Source: Zychaea mexicana (Eukaryota; Mucoromycota; Mucoromycetes; Mucorales; Lichtheimiaceae). From it: 64,000 bases of DNA. The notes beneath the pieces were generated by a model. The model worked only from the letters and a program-made list of their open reading frames with translations, was not told the DNA's origin and did not search any database. Of this stretch, positions 49,284 through 58,729 are shown in pieces (within the stretch, counting starts at the first letter, position 1; every line of letters starts with the position of its first letter). The position numbers and the translations under genes are program-made. The stretch covers positions 230,992-294,991 of the forward strand of contig NW_026516717.1 of assembly GCF_025766255.1 (NCBI RefSeq), read 5' to 3'.

Positions 49284-50271
49284 ATGACCATCACAAACGC
49301 TTCTACTGTTTCTTCTTCAGCTAACACCATCACTACTACCCATACTACCACCCCCATCGCTACTGCTCCTCCCACCAGCAATAGCGAACGTGGAGAATCA
49401 TGAATAACGGAGCATGACGTGTATTTGGTGAATGCTTACTTGCAGGCAAGCACGAATCCCAGAGACGGGAATGCCATGGGTGAAGACACCCTTTACGACA
49501 AGGTGTTGCAACTCTTCACCGAAAATTGCGGCAAGCCCATGAATCGCACTGCAAGCCAGTGTAAATACCGCTTCGCCGTCATTTCCGCCCAGTGCTCGTA
49601 TTTTTCTGCTTGCTGTGGGAAAGTCTTGGCCGACGAAAGAAGTGGAGAGAATCTCGATGACAAGGTACAATACCTTTGTCACATCCGTAGCTAATTATAA
49701 AGCAACTAATATACAGAAATAGATTAAGCGAGCCAAGGAGTACTACAGCCGAAAACCGCCCAGTAACAGTGGCAAGGTTTTCAACAAGACGGAATGTTGG
49801 ACCATTTTGAAGGAATAACCAAAGTGGCAACCGCGCGTTCCCTCACGCAAGGATGAAGCTCTTGATTCAAGAACTTTTCCTGAACGACCAATTGGCAAGA
49901 AGCAAGCCAAGGCCGCTGCCAAGGGTAAGAAGCGAGCTTCGGAGGATGACGACCGTGCCTTGGAGCCTTCATATAAGCAACAAGAACACGATGAAAAGCG
50001 CATGAAGTTGCAAGAGAGGGCCTTTAAGCTGCAAGAGGTGAACGCCAACACCCAGCGAATTAAGGCAGAATTCGAGATCATGAAGGAGGATGCGGATACC
50101 ATGCAAGGTATCCGAGCTGAATATTTGAGGGGTATGCAGCAAGACATCGTGGAAAGATGGCGCAAGGAGTGGCGCGAGCGCGAGCAAGAAGCGTCGACAG
50201 GCGTAGAAAGAGACGCGGTGGAAGAGACAGAGGGAGAGGGAGAGGGAGAAGAGGAACAGCAGCAGCAATAG
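49284..50271 (+). pseudogene. Myb/SANT-like protein of the Harbinger element, disrupted
   Basis: This is the DNA-binding accessory protein that works with the transposase in PIF/Harbinger elements. Exon 1 (49284-49664) starts at an ATG with a Ser/Thr-rich leader and contains the trihelix/SANT-like part (EHDVYLVNAYLQAS, NRTASQCKYRF). Exon 2 (49717-50271) has a Lys-rich basic part, a helical segment (KRMKLQERAFKLQEVNANTQ) and a Glu/Gln-rich end, as in the plant no-apical-meristem-associated C-terminal type. Three in-frame stops break it: TGA at 49401, TAG at 49720 and TAA at 49816. Each differs by one C-to-T transition from a sense codon (CGA, CAG, CAA). Confidence 0.72.
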
Positions 50272-50321
50272 TAAACATCAAGTGATTTTCGAATAGGATG
50301 GACTACAGGTAAGTGTGAAAT

Positions 50322-51448
50322 TTATTCATCACTATGGCGATGCCAGATGTGTTCGATGAGGTCGTTTTGGAGTTGGGTGTGGAGTTTTCTGTCTTTTATC
50401 TTTTTATTTTCGCGTATGCATTGGAGCAGTTGCTCCGGTTCTCCACCACGCATGAGCGAGGGCGCAACAGAAAAAGAGCACTCGTCATAATCAACCTCAA
50501 TACGCCGAGCGTAGTTGTCCCGCTCATCTTTGACAATCATGTTATGTATGATCATGCATGCAGTCATGATTTTGGAGAGGTCCTCCACGTGCCATACGCG
50601 TCCGGGTTCACGAATGATTCTGAACCGCTTCTGGAGAACTCCAAAAGCTCGCTCGATATCCTTCCGGACTGATTCTTGTCGCTTGGCAAACAACTGACTT
50701 AGTACGTTTAATAGTAAGGCTGTTAGTTATAATCTAAAGAAATCACACAATAAACAGATTACTTCTTTTTGTTCGCGAGTGGATGGCGGATGGTCTGACC
50801 AGCGTTGCCCCGGTAGGGTATTCGTGATCATTGATGGTATACGTGACATGGGGAGCCCGTCCACTCACAACGTCGTCGAAAAGTGGGGATTTGTGCAAGA
50901 TATATATCATTACACGATCCGGGAATGCCAAATCCACAGGTCATGGGAGGCAACGGCTTCAAGGATTACACTTGTTCCTTTTTCTTTCCCGGACTTGTAC
51001 ATTCCGGCCCATCCTTTAGGGCAATTTCCCCATTGCCAGTGCATGCAATCAAGTGAGCCTAGCATGCCCGGAAAACCTCGTGCTTCACCAAGGGCTAACA
51101 ATCGCTTAAGGTCTTCTTCGTTGGGAGAACGTAGATACTCCTCCCCAAAGCATTCGATGACACCTTTACAAAATCGGTACAGGCAGTCTTGAGTTGTGCG
51201 CTCGCCGATTTTAAAATACTCGTCGACGGCGTCGGCGGGTGCACCATATGCAAGCATGGGCAAAGCTGCAGTACCTTTGACATATGGGTGGAAACCCAAT
51301 TTTCCAGTTGCATCAGGTTATGCTGGAAATACGGATATTTCGATTCTAGTTCGCCAATAATGCGCAAAAACACTTTACGACGCATCCGGAACCGACGTTG
51401 AAAGACCTTCGCATCGTATCTTGGCGTCTCAGCAAAGTAATCCTGCAT
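50322..51448 (-). pseudogene. PIF/Harbinger DDE transposase (HARBI1-like), plant-type, disrupted
   Basis: The nuclease of the element, DDE_Tnp_4 superfamily. Parts in order are MQDYFAETPRY...FQRRFRMRRKVFLRI, then HPYVKGTAALPMLAYGAPAD, EDLKRLLALGEARGFPGMLG, SLDCMHWQWGNCPKGW (first Asp), SVILEAVASHDLWIWH, a CNDIYILHKSPLFDD segment (second Asp) and VRKDIERAFGVLQKRF (third acid). Defects are a one-base loss at 51314-51315, a short deletion with frame change near 50935, and an in-frame loss of the segment between NDHEYPTG and ATLVRP, which removes the conserved YLAD-type motif. A probable intron lies at about 50690-50750. Similarity to land-plant transposases is unusually high, judged from memory of that family. 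Confidence 0.82.
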
Positions 51449-51489
51449 GAGTATCTGCTGGAAGAATTTTTTTTTGTTTTATTATAAAT

Positions 51490-51756
51490 TTAGGGACTCG
51501 GCGCCCTAAAATTATTATTTGGACATATATTTACATCAGGGAGAAGGAAGGGAAATCTAGCTAAAAGGGTGTGCAGGTGGTTGATGGCAGCAACATGGCT
51601 CCATGGGGTTTCATCGAGGACTGAATGCCAGTGCATGGTCCATATCTGCTCGAAGAAGATACTAATCTCCTGGATGTCACACGCGCCTGTACTTTCAAAC
51701 GCGCGGAAGAATACAAAGCGTAGTGGGGCTTCTGTAAGCATTGTTCCGATTGCCAC
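51490..51756 (-). other. diverged TMHW module, minus-strand open frame
   Basis: The frame encodes FRAFESTGACDIQEIS, then EQIWTMHW, then VLDETPW and LLARFPFLLPD. It is related at protein level, but clearly diverged, to the 36-aa peptide in each unit of the downstream array. It lies directly outside the putative right end of the Harbinger element. No ATG opens the frame, since it begins with GTG. The first part (51662-51756) belongs to the tandem unit and is repeated at each copy. I do not recognise the family. Confidence 0.45.
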
Positions 51757-52134
51757 TTGGAATCACGGATCGCCGGTATAGCTTTCCAGAAGACAATGCC
51801 CCCGTCATGCGCCCTTATCGATAGTCTAGGCCTTGTGTAACCTCAGTGTCGAGTAGAAGAAAAGGCGTCATCATACTTTAACAAGTGGAGACACTTTGTG
51901 AGAGCCATGTAGAAAGACAAGACTAGTGTGTACGTGTAGCCTGAAGTGAGCACATTGCAAAGGGGAATGTCAGTGAGGTTGCATTCCGAATGCCTCGGGA
52001 GACGACAGACCCATAGTTCGGCGTGTCCAGAGTGTGCTTGTCGGTGTAACATGGCATCACCTGGGCTGGTAAGTGACGCTGTCAATTTTCTTTTTTTCCT
52101 TTTTTGGATCAGTTGACCAAGCGAACAGATAAGA

Positions 52135-52345
52135 TATAAAAGCTTGGTCTGGTTTTACAAACTGTTTGGACAATGCATTGGCGCGCAGTCTTAGATGAGT
52201 CGCCATGGAATCAAACGATTGCATTACAGTATTTGCAGGACCTAAAGGCACGTTACCCCTCCATAGCACCCATAACAGAATAAGCAACATATTTTATTGG
52301 GGCTCAGAGCCCTCAATTTAAATAAACTTTACTCATACAAAAAAA
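52135..52345 (+). other. compact mini-gene for a 36-aa TMHW peptide (unit 1)
   Basis: TATAAAAG (52135-52142) lies 31-38 bases before an ATG (52173) whose frame runs 36 codons to TAA (52281-52283). The peptide contains MHWRAVLDESPW and LKARYPSIAPITE. A perfect hairpin GGGCTC-A-GAGCCC (52300-52312), AATAAA (52321-52326) and an A-tract follow. The same arrangement recurs at ATG 57754 (unit 2, lacking AATAAA) and ATG 63090 (unit 3). It could equally be one exon of a longer gene, since the related minus-strand module continues upstream of TMHW. Confidence 0.45.
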
Positions 52346-52348
52346 AAA

Positions 52349-52356
52349 TATAAAAG
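52349..52356 (+). promoter_or_regulatory. TATA box before the poly-Ser ORF (unit 1)
   Basis: TATAAAAG lies 67 bases upstream of the ATG at 52423, followed by a CT-rich tract (52387-52417) typical of fungal transcription start regions. The same box is at 63269-63276 in unit 3. Unit 2 has only ATTAAAAG there, so its promoter is altered. Confidence 0.45.
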
Positions 52357-52422
52357 CATTATATGGAGATAATTTTTGCTACTTTGCTCCTCTCTCTCTC
52401 TCTCTTTCTTTTCTTTTGAATC

Positions 52423-52864
52423 ATGAAAATTGTGACCAAGATTTCGAATGCAAAAAAGTACCCGTGCACAGTGTCGACGAGCATAACGATGAACCGGGAT
52501 GGCCGCGTCCAAAAGTTTGTCGTTTCAGCCAGGACTACCCGTAGCAGCAGAAGCAGTGGCAGCAGCAGTGACAGTGGCAGTGGCAGCAGCAGTAGCAGTA
52601 GCAGCAGTAGCAGCAGTAGCAGCAGTGGCAGTGGCAGTGGCAGCGGTATGTAGTAGTAGCAGTATGTAGATTAATAAAAGCATATTCTTTTTTAAAAAAA
52701 AGGCAGTATTGCGCTGTATAAAATCAAAAGATACGTCGCCGTATTTCTGCTGTTACGTACCCGTGTGTGTGTTTTTGAGTGTGTTTTTCAGTAACTTAAG
52801 TCATCAGGCATGCGAATGGGCCCACGAGAACTATGGGGACTCAGGCACAGGATATGATTATTAG
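52423..52864 (+). CDS. repeat-unit ORF1: poly-Ser/Gly protein, 126 aa (unit 1)
   Basis: Exon 1 (52423-52645) encodes MKIVTKISNAKKYPCTVSTS, then NRDGRVQKFVVSARTT, then a Ser/Gly tract from AGC/AGT/GGC repeats. A 61-nt GT...AG intron (52646-52706) leads to exon 2 (52707-52864) with KSKDTSPYFCCYVPVCVFL, a short hydrophobic segment, and HQACEWAHENYGDSGTGYDY before TAG. The unspliced reading ends shortly after the Ser tract, so the intron is inferred from the GTATGT donor and from the exon 2 frame being open in all copies. Function is unknown and no family is recognised. Confidence 0.5.
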
Positions 52865-53185
52865 ACGCTAAAGTCGCTTCCCAACTGTTGTGACGTGCTG
52901 ATTAAAGCATTCATTGGTGGTGAAGACCGTTGAAGTGTCCGATGGATACAAGGGATTATCGCGTATATTCGTTGGTTTGGCCTCGTCGCGGCCAGTAGTA
53001 GATGCATTACTCGAGAAATCATTCCGAATGTCATGGCTAAGATGCACAAGGCTTGTTGCCGTGCTTTCCACATTGGATTTACATCTTACGACGCTCAGGA
53101 TAAATCAAAAAATGAACGAGGAGACGCGTTTAATACCACTACTACGTATGGAATGCCACCAACTGCAAAATTTAACGCTCAGTAG
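52865..53185 (+). pseudogene. repeat-unit ORF2, copy with nonsense codon (unit 1)
   Basis: It directly continues the ORF1 frame after its TAG. In this copy TGA at 52931-52933 replaces the TGG found in units 2 and 3. The rest of the frame (IIAYIRWFGLVAASSRCITR, IPNVMAKMHKACCRAFHIGF) is intact to the TAG at 53183-53185. No family is recognised. Confidence 0.4.
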
Positions 53186-54553
53186 TAGGGGGGGGTATAA
53201 GGATACCGGGATTCCTCGGGCGGAAAAATGCTACGACACCATTCATTATACCAAAATGTCTCCGCAGCCGACAACAGCAGCAACAGCAATTGGTTGTCAA
53301 TAAAGCAAACTCATAAGCCTTACCAAAGAAGGGGTTTCATGGAGCGCGCAAAGCGAGGACATCTTTGTTAAGGACATTGGCTGGTACAGTACAGCTACTC
53401 GACCGCCTACGATAAAGACCAGATGTTGGAGGTCTGACGCACGTTCATTGGCAGCCATACGCCAGAAATTCATGTTCGCTTTCTGAAATCTTTAAATGCT
53501 CTGGAAAGCTTTCCAAGGCTTTCGAAGGCTTCAAAAAACATCAGGTTACGATCTTAAACATACGACGTAATACGAGTCACAGTAGACATAAAACTATTTT
53601 GCCGTCCGTGCTACTGCCTACATATGTGCTGCCAATCATCCTGTATACCCTGACTGCTATCTTCACATTTCAAACAAAAGCTAAAGTCATGCTTGCTAAT
53701 TACATATTTCGAGTAGTGGATGTAAGGAACAACTCATGCCGACAAGAGCAATGTCAGGTGACGACGCGCTCTATAATTTCTTTAAAACGTCACATTGCTC
53801 CTACTCTCCTTTCTACTCCTTCTGTTCATCGACAACCTGGTTGTTGCGGCTGTGCCCCTTGGCCGTCACTGCCACTTCTTTCTTTGAATCGGCCGCTGTG
53901 GCATATTTTGACTTACTTGGAGTGAACTTGTAGCGATTTCCATGGTATCTGAATTGGTGCCCTGGAAAAACTTTCCGAAGCACCGTTCATGCATGAAATC
54001 ATAAGAGATTTTTGGTGTTACTCACACTTTCGGAAATGTTCCCACTCGACTCTTGCCCCTTATGCATATGGTACACCGATAAGAGGCAAGCTTCAGTGAA
54101 CAGAAAAGAACGAAACTCATCGTGATCGCCAAGTAGCGAGATGGGACGAGTGTGTGCATGGAGCCTGGAGCGTCTACAATGTGCAGGTGTTATCGGTGTG
54201 AAGCATGGCCCTTGAGAGATTGTCATCCATTGTTCGCGATCCTTGTGCAACATCGGATGGTCAAACAGGTCAAACTGTGACGCCTACAAAAGAACTGGAC
54301 TCGACTGCGCATTTCCCTTTCTCTTTCTTCTTCCTCACTGTCGAAAGATCTTTTCCACCTTTTCCACTTCATTGAACGATACCAATAAAAACCACTTTTC
54401 AGCTTCTTTATTGAAGGGTTGCCTTCTGCTACTTGATCCGAGTGGGTGTACGTGCAGAATCAGTATTCGTTATTGTTTTCGGCGTACATTTGCGATTTTC
54501 ATTAGGATCTTTGTGGCGCAGTGCACGAGTCGCTATTGCAGCGAGCCCTATCC

Positions 54554-54821
54554 GTGAGCGCACTACAAGCCGTAAAGTTCTTTACCGCTGTGCACTCACA
54601 AAGTAAGTATACACGTAATTCCCCCCTTGACAAACTACTCTCACCCATCTTCTTCTATTTGTAGTGATTTGTTATTGGGAGGTGTAGGTGAGCGCACTAC
54701 AAGCCGTAAAGTTCTTTACCGCTGTGCACTCACAAAGTAAGTATACACGTAATTCCCCCCTTGACAAACTACTCTCACCCATCTTCTTCTATTTGTAGTG
54801 ATTTGTTATTGGGAGGTGTAG
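54554..54821. repeat. 134-bp direct duplication inside unit 1
   Basis: The segment starting GTGAGCGCACTACAAGCCGT occurs twice in perfect tandem (54554-54687 and 54688-54821). Unit 2 has only one, diverged, copy (about 60048-60201). Each copy contains a GTAAGTATAC donor-like site and TATTTGTAG acceptor-like end about 60 nt apart, so an exon-intron block may have been duplicated. Confidence 0.8.
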
Positions 54822-57800
54822 GTTCCTTTGGAACTGAGGCTTGTGGAGACCAAGGGAGAGCAACCTCTCCTTTGAGGAACGAAGGATTCATATACAAGCC
54901 GGTCATTTGCAAGCAACGATAATAAACGTGTCTTCTTCTGTCTTTGTGTACAATAAATTTTATTGATTTCGTTTCTACTCTCTTGAAGAAGTGTTTGTAA
55001 CTATCCTGAGCATGGGCTGATCAATTGACTATTTATAATAAATGCTTTTCGAGGAGCAGCTTGCTGCAGAAAACGAGACCAGCCTCTCTATGAAAGAAAA
55101 TTATGAATTGTGCATTTACCGGTGTGGTTCCGTGAACAGAGCGATCCATTCAGTGATTATACAACCAGAAGTGCGATCTCTGGCGTGCCGGTGGAGATTC
55201 TTTTTAAAAATTTGCTGACCACAGTGCATCCAACTTTATTCTGTTTCAATGTAAAAGAGCTTTAAAAAGGCGCCATCCATCATCATCATCAATTATCGAA
55301 GAACGTATCATAGTAAAAAAGCTGTTCGACGAGTGCCAATATCTGCAAATGCATGTGTCACTGTTGCTCATATGCAACTGTAATAGTAACGGCGTTGATA
55401 CTTGAGGCATGGTCCTAAACTGTGATAATATACGCTATACCTATGAGAACCTTGCTTTTGATTAATGGCACAGCAAGACGTAAATGCTTCATTTGATAGT
55501 ACACATTGTATATACATGCACATGATTTAGAAACACCTTTGAAGTCTGATTTGATATAGGTAGCACCGTCTATCGTATATTCCACACGAATGATAAAAGA
55601 GCTTGGCGGAGGAGCACAGCGCCAAGATTCACCCGAACTTTACAGATGAATGTCTAGTGGAGATGCTCTTTGTAATTCTCTCATACCTTCCTTTCTCCCT
55701 CTATGTGAGTGTCTATCTGTGCGCGAAGATCGGCATACTCTCAATGCAACGGCATGACATGGAAACTGGAGAAGTGGCGTTCCATCCTAGGATCAAGAAC
55801 ATCTTTGAATAGAATATAGTAGTTGTACCGCAATTTAGCGTTGCATCTAAAAAGAAGAGAGAGCATATGAGTATTGTGATGATAGAGCTTTAATAGAGAT
55901 AATAAGGGACAAGATTAAGTATCTTTGAGATGATGTTTTATTCCAACAAAAGATAAAGCTCTTTTATATTCTAGCTATTAAGACGGCGATATCAATTCAT
56001 CCGACTGATGGATAAACTATGTGATAGAGGATGGATCAAGGACGTATCAGAACTTCTCCTGAAGTCGTTATGTCAATCGGGCACATCTTTGAAACCGGCG
56101 TTAGCTGATGTAATGGCCGAGGTACCTGTTGATAGGTTCATTGTCCTGTTCACGTAAGGTGAATCATCCGAGTAAGAGATTTTATTCAATAGTGTTTAGC
56201 CGGAATGCCGTAGTGTTCATACGTGTGTGCTATAATGTTTAACCGAATATCTTATTGTTGATATCTTAAGCAGTGTATTAATGTGGTTCACCACAAGTAT
56301 TGCAAATGTCGAGGATCTTAAATAAAGAGTTTGACCTATATGTGCATTTATTAGAGTCATCAGTTTCCCGAGCGAGGGTCGAAAAACATCATGATCGACG
56401 TGAACGAATGCAGGCAAGGAGTGATGACGTCCACGTAGTTGTAGAATACAGAGGTACTTGGTGTTTTGCAGTATAGAAAATCACCCCACCAAGGGGCTCA
56501 GTAAAAGGATCAACCTGGAATTACATATGACGCTTAGCATGAATGTGACTCTCGTGGGAAACATTATCATAGATCCAACAGCTCATGGCTAGCAATGCAA
56601 CCCTATGTGTGGCAGTAATATATGCGGGCCTGGCCTTGGTAGCTAATATAGTATTTTAATGCGGATTTCAAATTTAGATTGGCTGTACAATATTAAAATG
56701 TAGGTATATGTCGTTGAGAGACAGAGAGAAAACTAATACATAGACGCCACTATCAATGACGCTAAACGCACATCCGCTTTCCTCTATGATGGCCATCTTG
56801 ATGTTCCTGGTGTGTGCACATGCAATATGAGACCTTACGGACTGCGTGTAACCCGGTCGAGCATCGATGTTTTAATGCGAGCTGCTCTGTGCTATTTAAA
56901 CAAGAAAAGAGAGACTTGATTTATATTGCTTCCCGATCAAAACCACTCTCTTCCGTCTCTTCTCCTCGTCCACATAAAGCACTTCTTTTCTCACTCCCAC
57001 TTCTCTTTTAGGGAACGAACGTCACCAACAAAGGTAACGACAAGCACTAGCAGACGCGTAACGAAGGTGACCTGTAGATAAGCAATGTACCAACAACTCC
57101 ACCAGAACGATGGCCGTAGCGTCAACAGCAGCAGCCGCAACAGCGACAAGAATGAAGAGTTCTTTTTGGACGATCATCCTAGAGACAATGCAGATGCACC
57201 GCCAGAGTACAAAAACGCATGGACATAGACAGCGAGAGTCTGCTAATCTCCTGGATGTCACACGCGCCTGTACTTTCAAACGCGCGTAAGAGCACAACGT
57301 GTAGTGAGGCTTCTGTAAGCATTGTTCCGATTGCCACTTGGAATCACGGATCGCCAATATTGCTTCCCAAAAGACAATGCCCCCGTCATGCGCCATTATC
57401 GATAGTCTAGGCCTTGTGTAACCTCAGTGTTGAGTAGAAGAAAAGCGCGTCATCATACTTTAACAAGTGGAGACACTTTGTGAGAGCCATGTAGAAAGAC
57501 AAGACTAGTGTGTACGTGTAGCCTGAAGTGAGCACATTGCAAAGGGGAATGTCAGTGAGGTTGCATTCCGAATGCCTCGGGAGACGACAGACCCAAGTTC
57601 GGCGTGTCCAGAGTGTGCTTGTCGGTGTAAAATGGCATCACCTGGGCTGGCAAGTGACGCTGTCAATTTTCTTTTTTTCCTTTTTTGGATCAGTTGACCA
57701 AGCGAACAGATAAGATATAAAAGCACGGTCTGGTTTTACAAACTGTTTGGACAATGCATTGGCGCGCAGTCTTAGATGAGTCGCCATGGAATCAAACGAT

Positions 57801-57975
57801 TGCATTGCAGTATTTGCAGGACCTAAAGGCACGTTACCCCTCCATAGCACCCATAACAGAATAAGCAACATATTTTATTGGGGCTCAGAGCCCTCAATTA
57901 AAAGCACTACATCATGGAGATAATTTTTGCTACTTTGCTCCTCTCTCTCTCTCTCTCTTTCTTTTCTTTTGAATC

Positions 57976-58408
57976 ATGAAAATTGTGACCAAGATTTCGA
58001 ATGCAAAAAAGTACCCGTGCACAGTGTCGACGAGCATAACGATGAACCGGGATGGCCGCGTCCAAAAGTTTGTCGTTTCAGCCAGGACTACCCGTAGCAG
58101 CAGAAGCAGTGGCAGCAGCAGTGACAGTGGCAGTGGCAGCAGCAGTAGCAGTAGCAGCAGTAGCAGCAGTGGCAGTGGCAGTGGCAGCGGTATGTAGTAG
58201 TAGCAGTATGTAGATTAATAAAAGCATATTTTTTTTAAAAAAAAAGGCAGCATTGCGCTGTATAAAATCAAAAGATACGTCGCCGTATTTCTGCTGTTAC
58301 GTACCCGTGTGTGTGTTTTTGAGTGTGTTTTTCAGTAACTTAAGTCATCAGGCATGCGAATGGGCCCACGAGAACTATGGGGACTCAGGCACAGGATATG
58401 ATTATTAG
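57976..58408 (+). CDS. repeat-unit ORF1: poly-Ser/Gly protein (unit 2)
   Basis: Same two-exon structure as in unit 1: exon 1 57976-58189 and exon 2 58251-58408. It is three codons shorter in the Ser tract. The first residue encoded by exon 2 changes from Val to Ala. The upstream TATA box is lost in this copy, so expression may differ. No family is recognised. Confidence 0.48.
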
Positions 58409-58729
58409 ACGCTAAAGTCGCTTCCCAACTGTTGTGACGTGCTGACTAAAGCATTCATTGGTGGTGAAGACCGTTGGAGTGTCCGATGGATACAAGGGAT
58501 TATCGCGTATATTCGTTGGTTTGGCCTCGTCGCGGCCAGTAGTAGATGCATTACTCGAGAAATCATTCCGAATGTCATGGCTAAGATGCACAAGGCTTGT
58601 TGCCGTGCTTTCCACATTGGATTTACATCTTACGACGCTCAGGATAAATCAAAAAATGAACGAGGAGACGCGTTTAATGACACTACTACGTATGGAATGC
58701 CACCAACTGCAAAATTTAACGCTCAGTAG
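58409..58729 (+). CDS. repeat-unit ORF2, intact copy (unit 2)
   Basis: 107 codons, in the same frame as ORF1 and starting right after its TAG. It reads LPNCCDVLTKAFIGGEDRWS, then IQGIIAYIRWFGLVAASSRC, then PNVMAKMHKACCRAFHIGF, and ends TAKFNAQ. No ATG lies at its beginning; the first internal Met is in the PNVMAKMH segment. The product would therefore need readthrough of the TAG, an unseen intron, or be non-coding. The aromatic, Trp-rich composition looks protein-like. No family is recognised. Confidence 0.38.
   Translation, partial: TLKSLPNCCDVLTKAFIGGEDRWSVRWIQGIIAYIRWFGLVAASSRCITREIIPNVMAKMHKACCRAFHIGFTSYDAQDKSKNERGDAFNDTTTYGMPPTAKFNAQ

Larger units (their letters stand above)
49090..51506. 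mobile_element. degenerate PIF/Harbinger-type DNA transposon
   Basis: Two convergent ORFs, Myb-like on plus and DDE transposase on minus, form the standard PIF/Harbinger arrangement. Candidate terminal inverted repeats are GGGCCTCGTTCTCTTAAATT from 49090 and, on the minus strand from 51506 inward, GGGCGCCGAGTCCCTAAATT (about 13 of 20 positions equal). A subterminal direct repeat TCTGCAACGGG lies at 49120-49130 and 49185-49195. Flanking trinucleotides (TTC left, TAA right) do not form a clean TWA target duplication, so the exact ends are uncertain. Both ORFs are disrupted, so this copy is non-autonomous. Confidence 0.75.
51662..57242. repeat. tandem repeat unit 1 (5581 bp)
   Basis: First copy of a head-to-tail repeat. 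The boundary is set by the shared start CTAATCTCCTGGATGTCACA at 51662, 57243 and 62580. It is nearly identical to unit 2 apart from scattered substitutions and several indels. Differences include a 134-bp internal duplication (54554-54821), a 43-bp segment near 55208 that unit 2 lacks, and an AATAAA/A-tract segment (about 52318-52350) missing from unit 2. Besides the elements listed separately, the unit has an open frame at 55041 (MLFEEQLAAENETS), interrupted in this copy, and minus-strand frames near 54000-54250, none recognised. Confidence 0.93.

Noticed and set aside
51487..51512. TTTAGGG...CCCTAAA resembling telomeric repeats
   Set aside because: Only a single inverted pair is present, with no tandem TTAGGG array. 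It is better explained as a transposon end or hairpin.
55603..55812. 69-codon frame identical in units 1 and 2
   Set aside because: Starts with TTG right after a stop and has no ATG. Identity only reflects the recent duplication.
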